64,000 nt of DNA. It comes from Ascaphus truei (taxonomy: Eukaryota; Chordata; Amphibia; Anura; Ascaphidae). How positions within the stretch are numbered: position 1 is the stretch's first letter; the number at the start of each line of letters is the position of its first letter. Shown one piece after another: positions 11,643 through 22,259 of the stretch. The stretch lies in assembly GCA_036426205.1 (NCBI GenBank), contig CM071568.1, positions 116,660,356 through 116,724,355 of the forward strand, read 5' to 3'. The notes below the pieces were generated by a model. It ran no database searches, was not told the origin of the DNA, and saw nothing but the letters and a program-made list of their open reading frames with translations. A program made the translations under genes and the position numbers.

Positions 11643-12227
11643 TGTAACAGGGGAGTTATCCCTGTTCAGGAAATATGCCTCTAATCAAGCAGTGTGGTGG
11701 TTAACTGCTTGTAGTCAATTAACAAACACCACCTGCCTGATTAGCTTGCTTAGAAAAGCCTGCCCTTGAAACAGAAAGGGAGATTGTGCCTGAGTCTCAC
11801 AACTTGTGAGACTGACCATGGGGACAGATGTCTTGAGCCTGCCAGAAGAAATACTGTAGTAGAGCTGCTTGCAAGACACAGGGGAAACTTCTATACCTGA
11901 ATGCTGACAAACCTGAGGAAAAGGTAGCAACCCAGGAACAGAGAAGACTTTTCCTCCAACTACAAGGAACAGATAAGACTTTCCTTTATAAGACTTTTTA
12001 TATCTGCTCATTCCATGATATATGTTTGGGGCTGGGAGACATGCTTATCTAAAGGGAGTTGTGGACTGCATAGGTTTCACTAGAAATACTCCCAAGTGAA
12101 TAGAAGCTTTGTTTGACCCCTTTGTTTGGATGGTTTTCTGATGTTAAGGAAACAGGCGCAATAAAAGCCTTATTTAATTTCACCACAACAGGTCTCCCTT
12201 GCATACCTCTGTGAGCGTCCGCCTACA
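11643..12227 (+). repeat. 3' LTR of copy 1
   Basis: The same 585 bp as the 5' LTR, starting TGTAACAGGGG and ending CCGCCTACA, followed at once by the GATAC duplication. AATAAA lies near 12160. Hand-counted differences from the 5' LTR number about 16. Confidence 0.9.
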
Positions 12228-12232
12228 GATAC

Positions 12233-12720
12233 CCAAATGCATTGTTTTATACTCAAAGCTTGGTCCCCAAGACCAGGGCAGGACAACCTTTTGTGGGTGT
12301 GTCTCATTTCCCACTTATCCATCTTGTGACATTTATGGCTGGAGAATGATTTTAAATTCAAATTAATCAGAGTATAAAATACCCTATAACACTCCACCTT
12401 TAACCCCCAGAACACTGATACCCTCACCATTGCATTTGTTTACCAGAACTGTCTCAGTAATTTGACCAATGCCTTTGCAAATAACCTAGAGATTCTGTCA
12501 AATCTCTGGTACATCTGTACAGTTTCACCAGTCACTACTACTATAACTATTGTTTATTATTGTTTTATTGGACTACTAATGCAAAGACCTGGTGACTTTA
12601 CAGGCGATAGAGGAGAATAGGTATTTTGAAAAAAATTAACCCCCTGATTGCTGTATTATTACAACTGAATAGATTAAAGACATTAACATCTCAAATAAAG
12701 GTTAAGCCCGTTTTGGTTAC
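12233..12720 (-). mobile_element. Right part of the split LTR-like repeat plus a second old repeat
   Basis: From about 12330 to 12440 the sequence matches 16255-16370 (the LTR of the minus-strand Gypsy). From about 12448 to 12700 it matches 20570-20760, including 'gtcaaatctctggtacat' and 'acaactgaatag'. The first part completes the repeat begun at 5446. The second is an unclassified older repeat present twice in the window. Confidence 0.5.
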
Positions 12721-14179
12721 CCCTTATCCGTGTATAAGGGTCCAAGAGGTTAGCTCTTGGGCACAGTAACATTGTATCATGCCAATGTATTGTATGGAAT
12801 AAAAGCCGGGGTTGCTAGGGTATGAGTTTCAAGGGGGGTTTGCGGAGGAACCGTTGACATAATGTGCCTAGGAGGTTGAGGTCCAGAGTTGTCGGTGCCC
12901 CATAAATGTAACCGGGAATCATACCCGATTCTTGGATACATGTAGGCACATTGTCCCAGCAATATCTCACCTTGAAAACGCAAGCGCGACTCACCGGTAC
13001 CCTGCTTCAGCACAGCCCAGAAAGGACAATGGGGCACAGGGATAAAATATCTATTCCTGTAGCTGTGGGAATCCCTAGGTTAAGGGGGGGGGTAGCCAAG
13101 CTAGTGCCCAGGTGACCCCCAACCAGTATAGTTTGTTGGTGCCCCAACCGTATATAAGGTTAAGGGGGGACTCAGAGTCCAGACTGAGTCCAAGAGAAAG
13201 TGTGTGGGGACTAAGATAGATAAAAATAAAACTACAACATTTTCCCCTTTCTGTCCCCTGTTCCCCAAGTCTCAGAAGTATAGCGAAATATACTTTATTC
13301 AAATGTAATATGCTTTTTACATTTGGAACCAATGCCCAAACAGGCTGCCCGAGCTAACCCATAGGCGCTGGTAAGTCTGCTAGACATCGGAGTTCAAAGC
13401 AGTCAGAGGATGCCCAGAGGTGAGCATAGCATTTGATCAGCGGGGAAAGGCAGAGTACAAGGTCTGGAGATCAATTGCAGTCCTCCAGGATGCCTCTTGC
13501 TCTGCCAGACAAGGCGGAGCCTATCCCAGCCGTTGGCATTGAGATAGCCAGGGAGAAAGGTGGCAAGCTTGCGCATGTCCCTTGGCTATTTCAGATTTCC
13601 CGCTAACCCGGCTTAGCTCCGATTGGTTGCTTGGGAATTTTCCCACGCGTTGATTGGCTGCTGAGTTTTGTTAATGCAACTCACAATACTATAAGAATCT
13701 GTGAGGCAATCAGATTGTAGTTCTCTGGTAGTAAGAGCGCAGGCTTTTTAAAGTTGCTTCTGCGCAAATAGCAGAGCAACCAGCTTCGATTTCAAGCCTG
13801 AAAAGCCTGCCTGCCAGAGTCTAAGTCCCGACTTTTGCGCCCAAGTTCTCAGAAACTATCGTTGCGGATGCGGATGTGATTTTATGCAGATTTGAGTTCC
13901 AAGAGATTTGGAGTAACATACGGTCAGGAGGGACCAAGTTCTCAGAAGAGAACGTAGCGGTGGCGTGTGGAATTTCATGCCAATTTAGGTTCCAGGAGAT
14001 TCAGGGCTAAGTCCCGGACAGGGTAAAACTTGCCCAGAGTTCACTGTACATAGGAAAGTCTAGTTTTCACCCCCAGTCCCAAAGTAAGTTTGTCTTTTTG
14101 TCTGTGTTTTGTGTATCATTGTATGCAAGCGAGTTTATGCGAATCAATTACAATTTATTTCATTAACTTGTTTTGCTCA
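12721..14179. other. Unclassified sequence, possibly retroelement regulatory DNA
   Basis: No coding region is supported. The stretch has moderate GC content, inverted CCAAT boxes ('gattggttgc' near 13620, 'gattggctgc' near 13651) and TATA-like words ('gtataagg' near 12731, 'tatataagg' near 13150). This is the composition of an LTR or leader, but I found no matching partner in the window. Confidence 0.35.
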
Positions 14180-15107
14180 ATGTATGATCCCGGTAAAAAG
14201 GTGTAAATAACCTGGTCTCCCATGACACCTACATCTGTTCAAACCCTCTCAATCACCCTCTCTGGGCCCGCTGAGAGTCTGGTCTGCAGAGATGGATTAA
14301 TGTGAGGTTCCCACAGCCCTCACTCACCTCCATGTTGTCCCCCAGTTTCGTCGGTACCTACAATTACGTGGCGGGCTGCCGTACCTGTGCAGACTGTTGT
14401 TGGGTCTAAGCGGTCTCGCACTGGGTATTTATTATAACAAGATTTAATATCATCAATTATTCCAACCTCTGGCACACCCTCTCCAGCACCCCAATCCAGG
14501 TATGCCTTTGCCACAGGCAAATTGTGGTAGCCTCCTTAAATGCACAGTCCACCCAGGAAAGAAGCCAGGTCCCAGCATCCCAGTAGCGCAACAGGGTAAT
14601 TGTAGCATCAGAGTCCCTCAGTCCTCTGGTGAGTTTCTTACGCACAGTGACTGGTTGTAAGTGGTCATCTCTATTTTCCTATATCCCAGGCACCTGTATG
14701 TGGAGCTATACCCTCCAGGTGCAGGTTTTTTCTTTTATTGGCAGACAGTACTGATATGTCCCAACTTGTTGCAGGCAACACGCAGACAGGTATCCCCCTT
14801 GCCAACACGTGCAAACTGTCCCTACAGATGAAGCATCAGCAGGCTTAACAGAAGGATGCTGTGGGGTTTCTCCAGCTCACCCCCCTTTCCATCCATGGAC
14901 CTAATTTTTAACTGGTTAGCCATGTAAAAATCTGCAAAATTGCCTGCCTCCATGGCTGACTTAGGATTTCTATTACCTACTCTTTCACTTCGGTGGGCAT
15001 AGTGTTAAAAATTGCTCCTGGATTTTCTGCCGGTAGACCTGAGGGGTGATATTAAAATTGCGTAGCAATGCAGCTTTCATGGCCTCATAATCAACATATG
15101 CTGGGAG

Positions 15108-15366
15108 GGACATTTAGTCGCGGCCAAAAGGCTGCCACAGATGGACCCTCCACCGCAGCCGATTTGCCACTGGAATCCACGGCGCCGGCCACATCTAAGG
15201 TAAGTTTTATTACTGGTTAGGGTCGGTGTTAATTTAAGGGTTTTAGCGGTTAGGGTAGGGGGTTTTAGGGTAAGGGTTTAGGGTTTTACTTACCTCAGCG
15301 TCGGAGAGCCACGGTGAAGCACCGGCAGCCATTTGGTCGTGGAGAAACAGCAGCGGTCAAATGTTG
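15108..15366. mobile_element. MITE inserted in the Gypsy gag
   Basis: The gag reading resumes on both sides ('LELFANLP' on the right, 'LPAYVDYEA' on the left, minus strand), so this segment is an insertion. Its arms are imperfect inverted repeats: 'cggccaaaaggctgcc' near 15120 pairs with the complement of 'ggcagccatttggtcg' near 15327. Near the centre 'taaggtaagtttta' faces 'gttttacttacctc'. The middle carries telomere-like motifs. Confidence 0.6.
15214..15288 (+). repeat. Degenerate telomere-like TTAGGG motifs
   Basis: About 75 bp contain repeated but imperfect TTAGGG words: 'ggttagggtc', 'taagggtttt', 'ggttagggtagggg', 'ttttagggtaaggg', 'tttagggtttt'. They lie exactly inside the MITE, so they probably travel with it and do not mark a chromosome fusion. 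Confidence 0.7.
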
Positions 15367-16012
15367 TAGACCACTGGAAGGTTAGCAAACAATTCCAGAG
15401 CTCTGCCTTTCAATCTAGGTGTTAGATACTTTGCACACTGACCACAAGGCAGCTGGTATTGCCTGCAGGATGTTTCAAATCCCAGCAGGAATTGTCCATG
15501 TCTCCATCTTTCACAAAGGTAGGAAAATGCTGTGAAAGGCTGGAGACTGCTGCTGGGTGCTGCGATCTCTCTCTGGAGGCTGGCAAGTTCCAGCTGGTGT
15601 CTCTGCTCTGTAGCACGTCTCGCATCCTATCACCACTGAAACTGGGCAATGAATTGCAACGCATTGCAGCGTTTACTAGCCCCAGGTGAAAGCAGTCTGC
15701 ATGTAATTATCCAGGGGCGCTGAGAGGATTAGGACTGCTGGAATCATCTGAATACAAGTCTCGGGTTCATGACCCTTGGGCTCATTCTGACACACTATCA
15801 CTCTCCAGCAAGGCTTGTATCAGCTCCTCTTTAGTTATCAGTGTAGGGATACTCATCTCCTCACACAGACAGAGTTTCTTTCATCTGGCATGTGTATACA
15901 ATAGCCATGTTCACTAAATTTACGCCAAAAAAAAAAATAGAGAACGAAAGAGAGAAGGCGGAAAAAATGGTCTGATTTGTGTGTGTTAATATTAACAAAA
16001 TTAAAAAGTTAT

Positions 16013-16030
16013 CCCAACGCTGTGCCACCA
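16013..16030 (-). promoter_or_regulatory. Primer-binding site of the minus-strand Gypsy element
   Basis: On the minus strand, TGGTGGCACAGCGTTGGG follows the LTR end (…CATGACA) after three bases. Its position and TGG start fit a tRNA primer site. It fixes the element's orientation and the LTR boundary at 16034. Confidence 0.6.
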
Positions 16031-16033
16031 ATT

Positions 16034-16370
16034 TGTCATGAACACCACACCTATGTGCATGTGGCTTAAGTATGTGAAAAGGGTTAAAACATCCAACTGA
16101 CTCGCTTACCTCCCTACACGGGGACTAAAAACAGTCACACTACACCTCAATTACACTGCAAACACCAACAATAATTTAAAGTCTTACCCATAGCTGTCCT
16201 TGGTCTCCCGTTTACTGGAAAAATGTGTAATTAACACAAAACATTAACAAGACATTTATGGCTGGGAGAGAATGATTTTAAACTCAAATTAATCATAATT
16301 TAATATACACTCTCCCTGTAATCCCCCCCCCCAAAATTGCTACTCTTACCGTTGCATTTGTATGATTCTA
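16034..16370 (-). repeat. 5' LTR of the minus-strand Gypsy element
   Basis: The inner edge ends in ACA next to the PBS. The outer edge is not certain. The sequence matches two separated pieces, 5446 onward and about 12330-12440, which together form a second copy of this LTR. Confidence 0.55.
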
Positions 16371-16435
16371 CTGCATGCGAGGACATGGTCTTGACAGGGA
16401 TAATGCTAATCTTTGAGGAGAGTCACGCATTGGGG

Positions 16436-17862
16436 TGTCATGAACAGAGGTCCCCGATCAGTGCCCAGAACTTTGGTATCTGTTGCCACCAGAGTCCTTG
16501 AGACTCAGCCCTATACAAGCCCCTTGGGGCCTCCTAGAGATGCAGGTTACACTAGCCAGACAAAGGGAGTATAACAAGCTTAGGTTTATTATATGGGGAC
16601 ATAACAGGGATTCCAACACCCAGGACAGATATCAATCCAGGGGAATGTCATGGGGGAAAATACACAGAAAGTGTGCTATTACAGTCCTTGTGATGGGCCA
16701 GATTAGCCTGAAAAGTCCACTGAACACACGCCCAGACCTTGAATAACCTTTCACAGAACAAAGTACTGGGCAGCAGCTAATAGCCTCAGGGCTACTTGCT
16801 CAGGGTATGGTGGGGATTATCCTCCACAGTAGCTGATGCCCAAAAAGTACTTCTGGAGGGCGCTGCAGCTTGATTCTCCAATCAGCGTTCCTTCAAATGA
16901 TATGGAGTTGCTGGTCTCCTCTGCAACGTTGCCAAGATCTTTCCCTGCAGGTCTAATGCCGGTACGGCTCACCGATCTAGCACTCCAAACCCTCTGGCAG
17001 ACAGTGCACACACAAACTTCAGCTCTAGACCCCTGCACTGGGTCTCCTCAGTTCCCTTCCGCTGACTCAGTCATCGCTTTCTTTACATGGTCTCTGCTAG
17101 TCACGTCAGCACACTGAGCTCTCTCAGGATAACCAACTTGAGGCTGGGGAGTAGGAGTAGTTATACCCTGTCGTAATCAGAGCCAGTCTGGGTAAGAACA
17201 ATAGTCCTGGTCTCTACACACTGCCCCAGACATGGTTGATGAGTTGACCGAGGTTGAAGGTGGGCCAGGAAGGCCAAAATGGCATGCCCAAATATAGTCA
17301 TCCCTATCCTAGTCCATAGATGTAGGTAGGTACATAATGCCCATACATGGACTTCCCCTCCACAGGAATGCAATACAGATACAGTGCCAGGGCTTCCAGG
17401 TTTCTTGCAGAGCAGGTGGATGACCTCTCCCTGGTTCCACAACAATGGGCCTATTCCCATCACAGTGTCCAGGTGTACAATGCCAAACTCTGAATCAGAG
17501 GTTACAGCTCCTTTTGAAAGAGTGCAGGTCCATATAAATAGAGCTGTACATCACTGTTATACATAGTTTAAGCATAACAGATATCCATGTACATAGAATT
17601 ACATTAGGATAAAGCGTTACTACTGCTTTCACACTGTAAAAATACCATATACATTACAGTACAGACACTATACAGTACATTGAAATCACGCAGGATCACT
17701 GCTATCATATATTACATAACAGAAGGTACATTGAAATACAAGGACAAACCCCAGATGCCCAAATGTAATCCTAGAGTTACCTACAGTAACCCTGACGAGA
17801 ATAGGTAACTGGGCAGAGCTTCCAGGTACTTTTTAGGAAGCCTGGATGTCCATTTCGTCACA
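16436..17862 (-). mobile_element. Candidate solo LTR, about 1.43 kb
   Basis: Read on the minus strand, the segment starts TGTGACGAAATGG and ends TTCATGACA, with flanking pentamers TGGGG and TGGAG that agree at four of five bases. A minus-strand AATAAA lies near 16583-16590. No retroelement coding is present inside. The imperfect duplication keeps confidence moderate. Confidence 0.4.
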
Positions 17863-18089
17863 TGGAGGAAACAAATATCTGACCTATGCAACACAACCAA
17901 ATCATATTCAATATTGCTGCATCCACCTAATTTTTGCCCACCACAAATCTATATTTGTTTTATATTTGTGAATTACGTCAGATTTTAATTATAAGAAGTC
18001 GGAGGAGAGGCAAGGTAGCCCTAAAACACTAGTGTTGCTTTGGAGATCGTGTAGTGACTATGTACCTCTTTTTATATACTTGCAATTAA
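17863..18089. other. AT-rich spacer, nothing seen
   Basis: Unannotated AT-rich sequence between the candidate solo LTR and the next MITE. No coding, repeat or regulatory signal could be supported. Confidence 0.4.
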
Positions 18090-18573
18090 GGCCCCATTCA
18101 CACAGCGCACTTCGCGACTCTGCTTCCGCCTGCTGGGTGATGTGTGATCATCCCCAACAGACGGAATGATCCGCGGCGGGGGGGGGGGGGGGCGGGCAAG
18201 GGGGGGGGAAGAAAGATCCAGCGGTTCTTATAAAGTTGAAAAACACCAGATCGTAATTACATGGGTTTGCCAATTACTCAGAACAGTCTATTTTTCACTT
18301 GCAGATGCCTCCCCCGGTCCCCCGTCTCCACAGAAGGGCCGAGTCTCAATTCCAGCAGCTAATCAATGTAAATGTCTGGACATTGATTGGCTGCTGAAAT
18401 TGACTTCACGCTGCTGCAGCCAGGAATCACAGTTTAAAAAGACTCCCGCAACTGCAGCGGCGTTGACGCCGCACTTTGCAGCCAATGGTAGTTTCAATAC
18501 TGAACACTACCATTGGCCGCCAGGAATCAGTGACAAGTGCGCACGTCTTGTAGTGCGCTGTGTGAGCAGGGCC
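18090..18573. mobile_element. MITE with GGCCC...CACACAGCGCAC inverted ends
   Basis: The left end 'ggccccattcacacagcgcac' is matched in inverse by 'gtgcgctgtgtgagcagggcc' at the right end. TTAA precedes the left end and TAA follows the right, suggesting a TTAA-type (Kolobok or piggyBac-like) target. No transposase is present. A G tract lies at about 18176-18192. An open frame at 18166-18576 spans the element and has no recognisable domain. Confidence 0.7.
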
Positions 18574-18707
18574 TAAGAGTTTTTGTGAAGTTATTTGCTT
18601 TGATTATATTGATTTTTGTACATGTACTTTTTTGTAATAAATACATTTTTTAAACTAATGAGGTAGCAAGTTTTGATGTATATTTTTAGGAGTGCTGGTC
18701 TGATATA
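18574..18707. other. Short AT-rich spacer with TA target site
   Basis: The spacer ends in the TA dinucleotide at 18706-18707 that flanks the Tc1 element on the left. Confidence 0.5.
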
Positions 18708-20392
18708 AGTTAGGTCCAGAAATAATTGGACACTGACACAATTTTCATAATTTTGGCTCTGTACGTCACCACAATGGATTTGAAATGAAACAACTGAGAT
18801 GCAATAGAAGTGCAGACTTTCAGCTTTAATTCAAGGGGTTGAACAAAAATATCGTATGAAACGTTTAGGAATTGCAACCATTTTTATATAACGTTTAGGA
18901 ATTGCAACCATTTTTATATCCCCCCTTATTTCAGGGGCTCAAATGTAATTGGACAAATTAACACAATCATAAATAAAATGTTAATTTTTAATACTTTGTC
19001 GAGAATCCTTTGCAGGCAATGACTGCTTGAAGTCTGGAACGCATGGACATCACCAAACGCTGGGTTTCCTCCTTTGTGATGCTTTGCCAGGCCTTTACTG
19101 CAGCTGTCATAAGTTGTTGTTTGTTTATGGGTCTTTCTGCCTTAAGTTTTGTCTTCAGCAAGTGAAATGCATGCTCGATCGATTTGAGATCAGGTGATTG
19201 ACTTGGCCATTGCAGAATATTCCACTTCTTTGCCTTAAAAAACTCCTGGGTTGCTTTCGCAGTATGTTTTGGGTCATTGTCCATCTGTAAAGTGAAGCGC
19301 CGTCCAATCAACTTCGCTGAATTTGGCTGAATCTGAGCAGACAATATATCCCTATTCACTTCAGAATTCATCCGGCTGCTTCTGTCTTCTGTCACATCAT
19401 CAATAAACACTAGTGACCCAGTGCCATTGTAAGCCATGCATGCCCAAGCCATCACACTGCCTCCACCGTGTTTTACAGATGATGTGGTATGCTTCGGATC
19501 ATGAGCCGTTCCAAACCTTCTCCATACTTTTTTCTTCCCATCCCTCTGGTACAGGTTGATCTTAGTTTCATCTGTTCAAAGAATGCTGTTCCAGAACTGG
19601 GCTGGCTTTTTTTTTTAGATATTGTTTGGCAAAGTCTAATCTGGCCTTTCTATTCTTGAGACTTATAAATAGTTTGCACCTTGTGGTGAACCCTCTGTAT
19701 TTGCTCTCGTGAAGTCTTCTCTTTATGGTAGACTTGAATAATTATATGCCTACCTCCTGGAGAGTGTTCTTCACTTGGCTGGATGTTGTGAAGGGGTTTT
19801 TCTTTACCATGGAAAGGAACCTACAATCATCCACCACTGTTGTCTTCCATGGACGTCCAGGTCTTTTTGTGTTGCAGAGCTCACAAGTGCGTTCTTTTTT
19901 TTCTCAGAATGTACCCAACTGTTGATTTGGCCACTCCTAATGTTCCTGCTATCTCTCTGATGGATTTTCTTTTTTTTTTGCAGCCTAAGGATGACCTGTT
20001 TCACTTGCATGGAGAGCTCCTTTGACCGCATGTTGTGGGTTCACAGCAACAGCTTCCAAACGCGAATGCCACACCTGGAATCAACTCCAGACATTTTACC
20101 TGCTTAATTGATGATGAAATAACGAAGGAATAGCCCACACCTATCCATGAAACAGCTTTTGAATCAATTGTCCAATTACTTCTGGTCCCTTGAAAAAGAG
20201 GGGGCTACATATTAAAGCGATTGTACTGTAATTCCTAAACCCTTCCTCCAATTTGGATGTGAATACCCCCAAATTAAAGCCGATAGACTGCACTTTAAGC
20301 CCATATTAATTAACTGTAACTTGAATTTATTTTGGTACACAGCCGAAATAACAAAACTTGTATCAGTGTCCAATTATTTCCGGACCTAACTG
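18708..20392 (-). mobile_element. Tc1-like DNA transposon, full length but decayed
   Basis: Long inverted repeats open with 'agttaggtccagaaataatt' at 18708 and close with the inverse of 'agttaggtccggaaataatt' at 20392. TA flanks each side (18706-18707 and 20393-20394), the target duplication of Tc1/mariner elements. The length of about 1.69 kb is typical. The transposase reads on the minus strand. The element is probably non-functional. Confidence 0.9.
18988..20031 (-). pseudogene. Tc1 transposase pseudogene
   Basis: Translation starts near 20031 with 'MRSKELSMQVKQ', a typical Tc1 N-terminus, then loses frame several times. The C-terminal half (19455-18988) is open and includes 'LQMDNDPKHTAKAT', which holds the second catalytic Asp, and 'WPSQSPDLKSIEHAFH', which holds the catalytic Glu. 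The normally conserved 'DLNPIE' is altered to 'DLKSIE'. Confidence 0.85.
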
Positions 20393-20394
20393 TA

Positions 20395-21290
20395 AATGTT
20401 TCTATGTACAGTATGTGTATTGTACCTGATGGTGAAGGTACTGACCTTAGCACAAGTTACAATTATTAACACAGGGTCAGTGCAAGTTCTGTGTTTAGTA
20501 TTTTATAATTATTATGTATATTGTACATCTTAAGGAAATGGAGTGTGCTCTGTCACCCAGTTTGTCACTACACAGTCTCAGGAATTTACATGATGCCCTT
20601 GTAGATAACCTTGAGATCCTGTCAAATCTCTGGTACATCCGTACAATTTCCCCAGTTAATACGATTATAAATAGGTATGTATTTTTTGAATGAAAGTTAA
20701 CTCCTTGGTTGCTGTAGTTACCACAACTGAATAGGTTAAGAGTCATTAACGTGACAAAGACCATCCTCCAAAGTCAATGCACAATTCAGCATAATTGAAC
20801 ACACTTTGCATTTTAATACACCAATTACTGCATCTGGTCTACTTGTCTGGTTCAGTTTCTTCGTTTCCTGGTCCTTTTTATATCAAACTTAACAAATTGT
20901 AGTTAACAATTTGATCACACCTATACTGCCAAAAAGTTGACACGGCCGATTTATTAAGTTGGTAAATGTTGTTTACTGTATGTGTGTTACTTCTGTAATT
21001 GTAAACAATGTAAACTAAACTACATCAATTACCAGATAGCTGTTTGGCACAGTCAAGAATAAAGCACCATCTTTTTATTCCAATAAATATAATATAAATG
21101 TATTAGCTTAAGCAAGGATTTCTAGTGTCTATACTTTTTTAGCAACACATTTTACAATTCTGGCAAGCACTTCCTCCCTCTGTTATTTGCAGGTGGATGG
21201 AATGCATCACTTAGAACTCAAATAGGTTGGCATGGAGTTTATTTAGCAATTTGGGAGGACAATGTTTGAGGTTCAGACCTCCCTACCTGG
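20395..21290. other. AT-rich region with one old repeat
   Basis: From about 20570 to 20760 the sequence matches 12448-12700. The remainder is AT-rich with no recognisable coding. The bases TATAG at 21291-21295 form the left duplication of the next element. Confidence 0.5.
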
Positions 21291-21295
21291 TATAG

Positions 21296-22259
21296 TGTGA
21301 CGGTTCAGGGGATTCCTTCCCCTCCATGTGTCCCTGGCGCTGCGCTTCCTCCTGCCTCTCATGTCCCTTCCTTGCCTCCCCTGTTCTGTTCTCCCTTCCT
21401 CCTCCCGCATCCGTCCCTCTGCGGCAGTCCCTGACACTCTCCCAGCGTCTGCGCGCGTTCCCCAAAGGGCACGCGCGTCTTCTCAGTCTCCCGTTTCCCT
21501 TTACAATACTCCCCGCTCACGGTCTCCCTCTGCTCCCGCTCCAGTCCCCTTACCTCCTGCATGCTCCCCTCTGGTTCTCCCCCCACCCTCGGTGGGTGCC
21601 CGTGCGACGTGGCGCTCCGCGCGCCTCGACACAGCCTGTGCGCGTGCACTCAAACCTTACAGAGGGCGCGCGCACACGCTCCTCTTGTAGGCCTTCCCAG
21701 ACCTCTGGCCCCTCCTCTCAGGCTCTTCAAGCTATCTCCCTCTCTGGCTCACCTGTCTCCTCCTCCTCTCCTTCTCACCTATCCCTGCTGTCTCTCACTT
21801 CACCCTCTGCTCCTCCTCTCTCTCCCATTGGTGTTCCCTCCTTTATAACCCCTGTCTGTCCTCTGACTCATTGCTCTGCATAGTTCTTTGTAACCTCTGT
21901 GTGTGCAGTCCTATGCATGGCTCTACTGTGTTTTCCAGCTTCTGTTCGTGCTCCTGCTTACCCCTGTATTTCCCTGGCTTGACCACTGCTTGTACTGGAT
22001 TACCCTGCTCTCCACTGCCCTTGAACCCTGCTTACGGACACAACTTTGCTTACTTCTGTTAACCCTGGACTCTGGCACACGGACATCACTATCCTTACTC
22101 TGAATCTCAAGCCGTTGCAAGTATAACTAACCATCTTTCTACAGGCCCGGCAACGCCATACCACACTCCGGGCACGCCCTCACTGCTGAGGTGCATGTTA
22201 AAACCCTTCCCACCTCAGTACTGGGGACTGGCCAGGTCTGCGGGCATACAGGCGTTACA
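21296..22259 (+). mobile_element. Solo LTR with TATAG target duplication
   Basis: The segment starts TGTGACGGTTC, ends GGCGTTACA, and is flanked by TATAG at 21291-21295 and 22260-22264, a perfect 5-bp duplication. It is 964 bp, C-rich on the plus strand, and differs sharply from its AT-rich surroundings. Open frames inside (for example 21326-21883) are proline/serine-rich and compositional. Plus orientation is uncertain because no clear polyadenylation signal stands out. Confidence 0.7.

Larger units (their letters stand above)
5628..12227 (+). mobile_element. Complete LTR element with coiled-coil ORF (copy 1)
   Basis: Two 585-bp direct repeats, each starting TGTAAC and ending in ACA, bound the element. 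The pentamer GATAC sits directly before (5623-5627) and after (12228-12232), a perfect 5-bp target-site duplication. A candidate primer-binding site follows the 5' LTR and a purine-rich tract precedes the 3' LTR. The interior has a leader, one broken coiled-coil reading frame and a nested TIR-bounded insertion (about 9370-11279). I see no protease, reverse transcriptase, integrase or envelope coding, so it is probably non-autonomous. The two LTRs differ at about 16 positions by hand count, so the insertion is fairly recent. Confidence 0.9.
14180..15856 (-). pseudogene. Gypsy-type gag-protease remnant with SCAN-like region
   Basis: Read on the minus strand, an ATG at 15856 opens 'MSIPTLITKEELIQALLESD'. 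Near 15540-15360 follow 'FPTFVKDGDMDN' and 'LKGRALELFANLP' in shifted frames. Near 15110-15000 comes 'AYVDYEAMKAALLRNF' with 'TPQVYRQKI', which resembles the SCAN-related gag region of Gmr1-like Gypsy elements. Near 14780-14735 'ACNKLGHISTVC' is a zinc knuckle whose first Cys reads Arg. At 14615-14604 'RDSDATITLL' matches the aspartic protease site with the Gly of D-S-G replaced. Several stops, frameshifts and a MITE insertion show it is dead. No reverse transcriptase was seen downstream. Confidence 0.75.

Noticed and set aside
15214..15288. Interstitial telomere from a chromosome fusion
   Set aside because: The motifs are degenerate, only about 75 bp, and lie within the arms of a MITE.
21326..21883. 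185-codon and overlapping open frames
   Set aside because: They lie inside a C-rich solo LTR, overlap in several frames and are Pro/Ser/Leu-rich without motifs.
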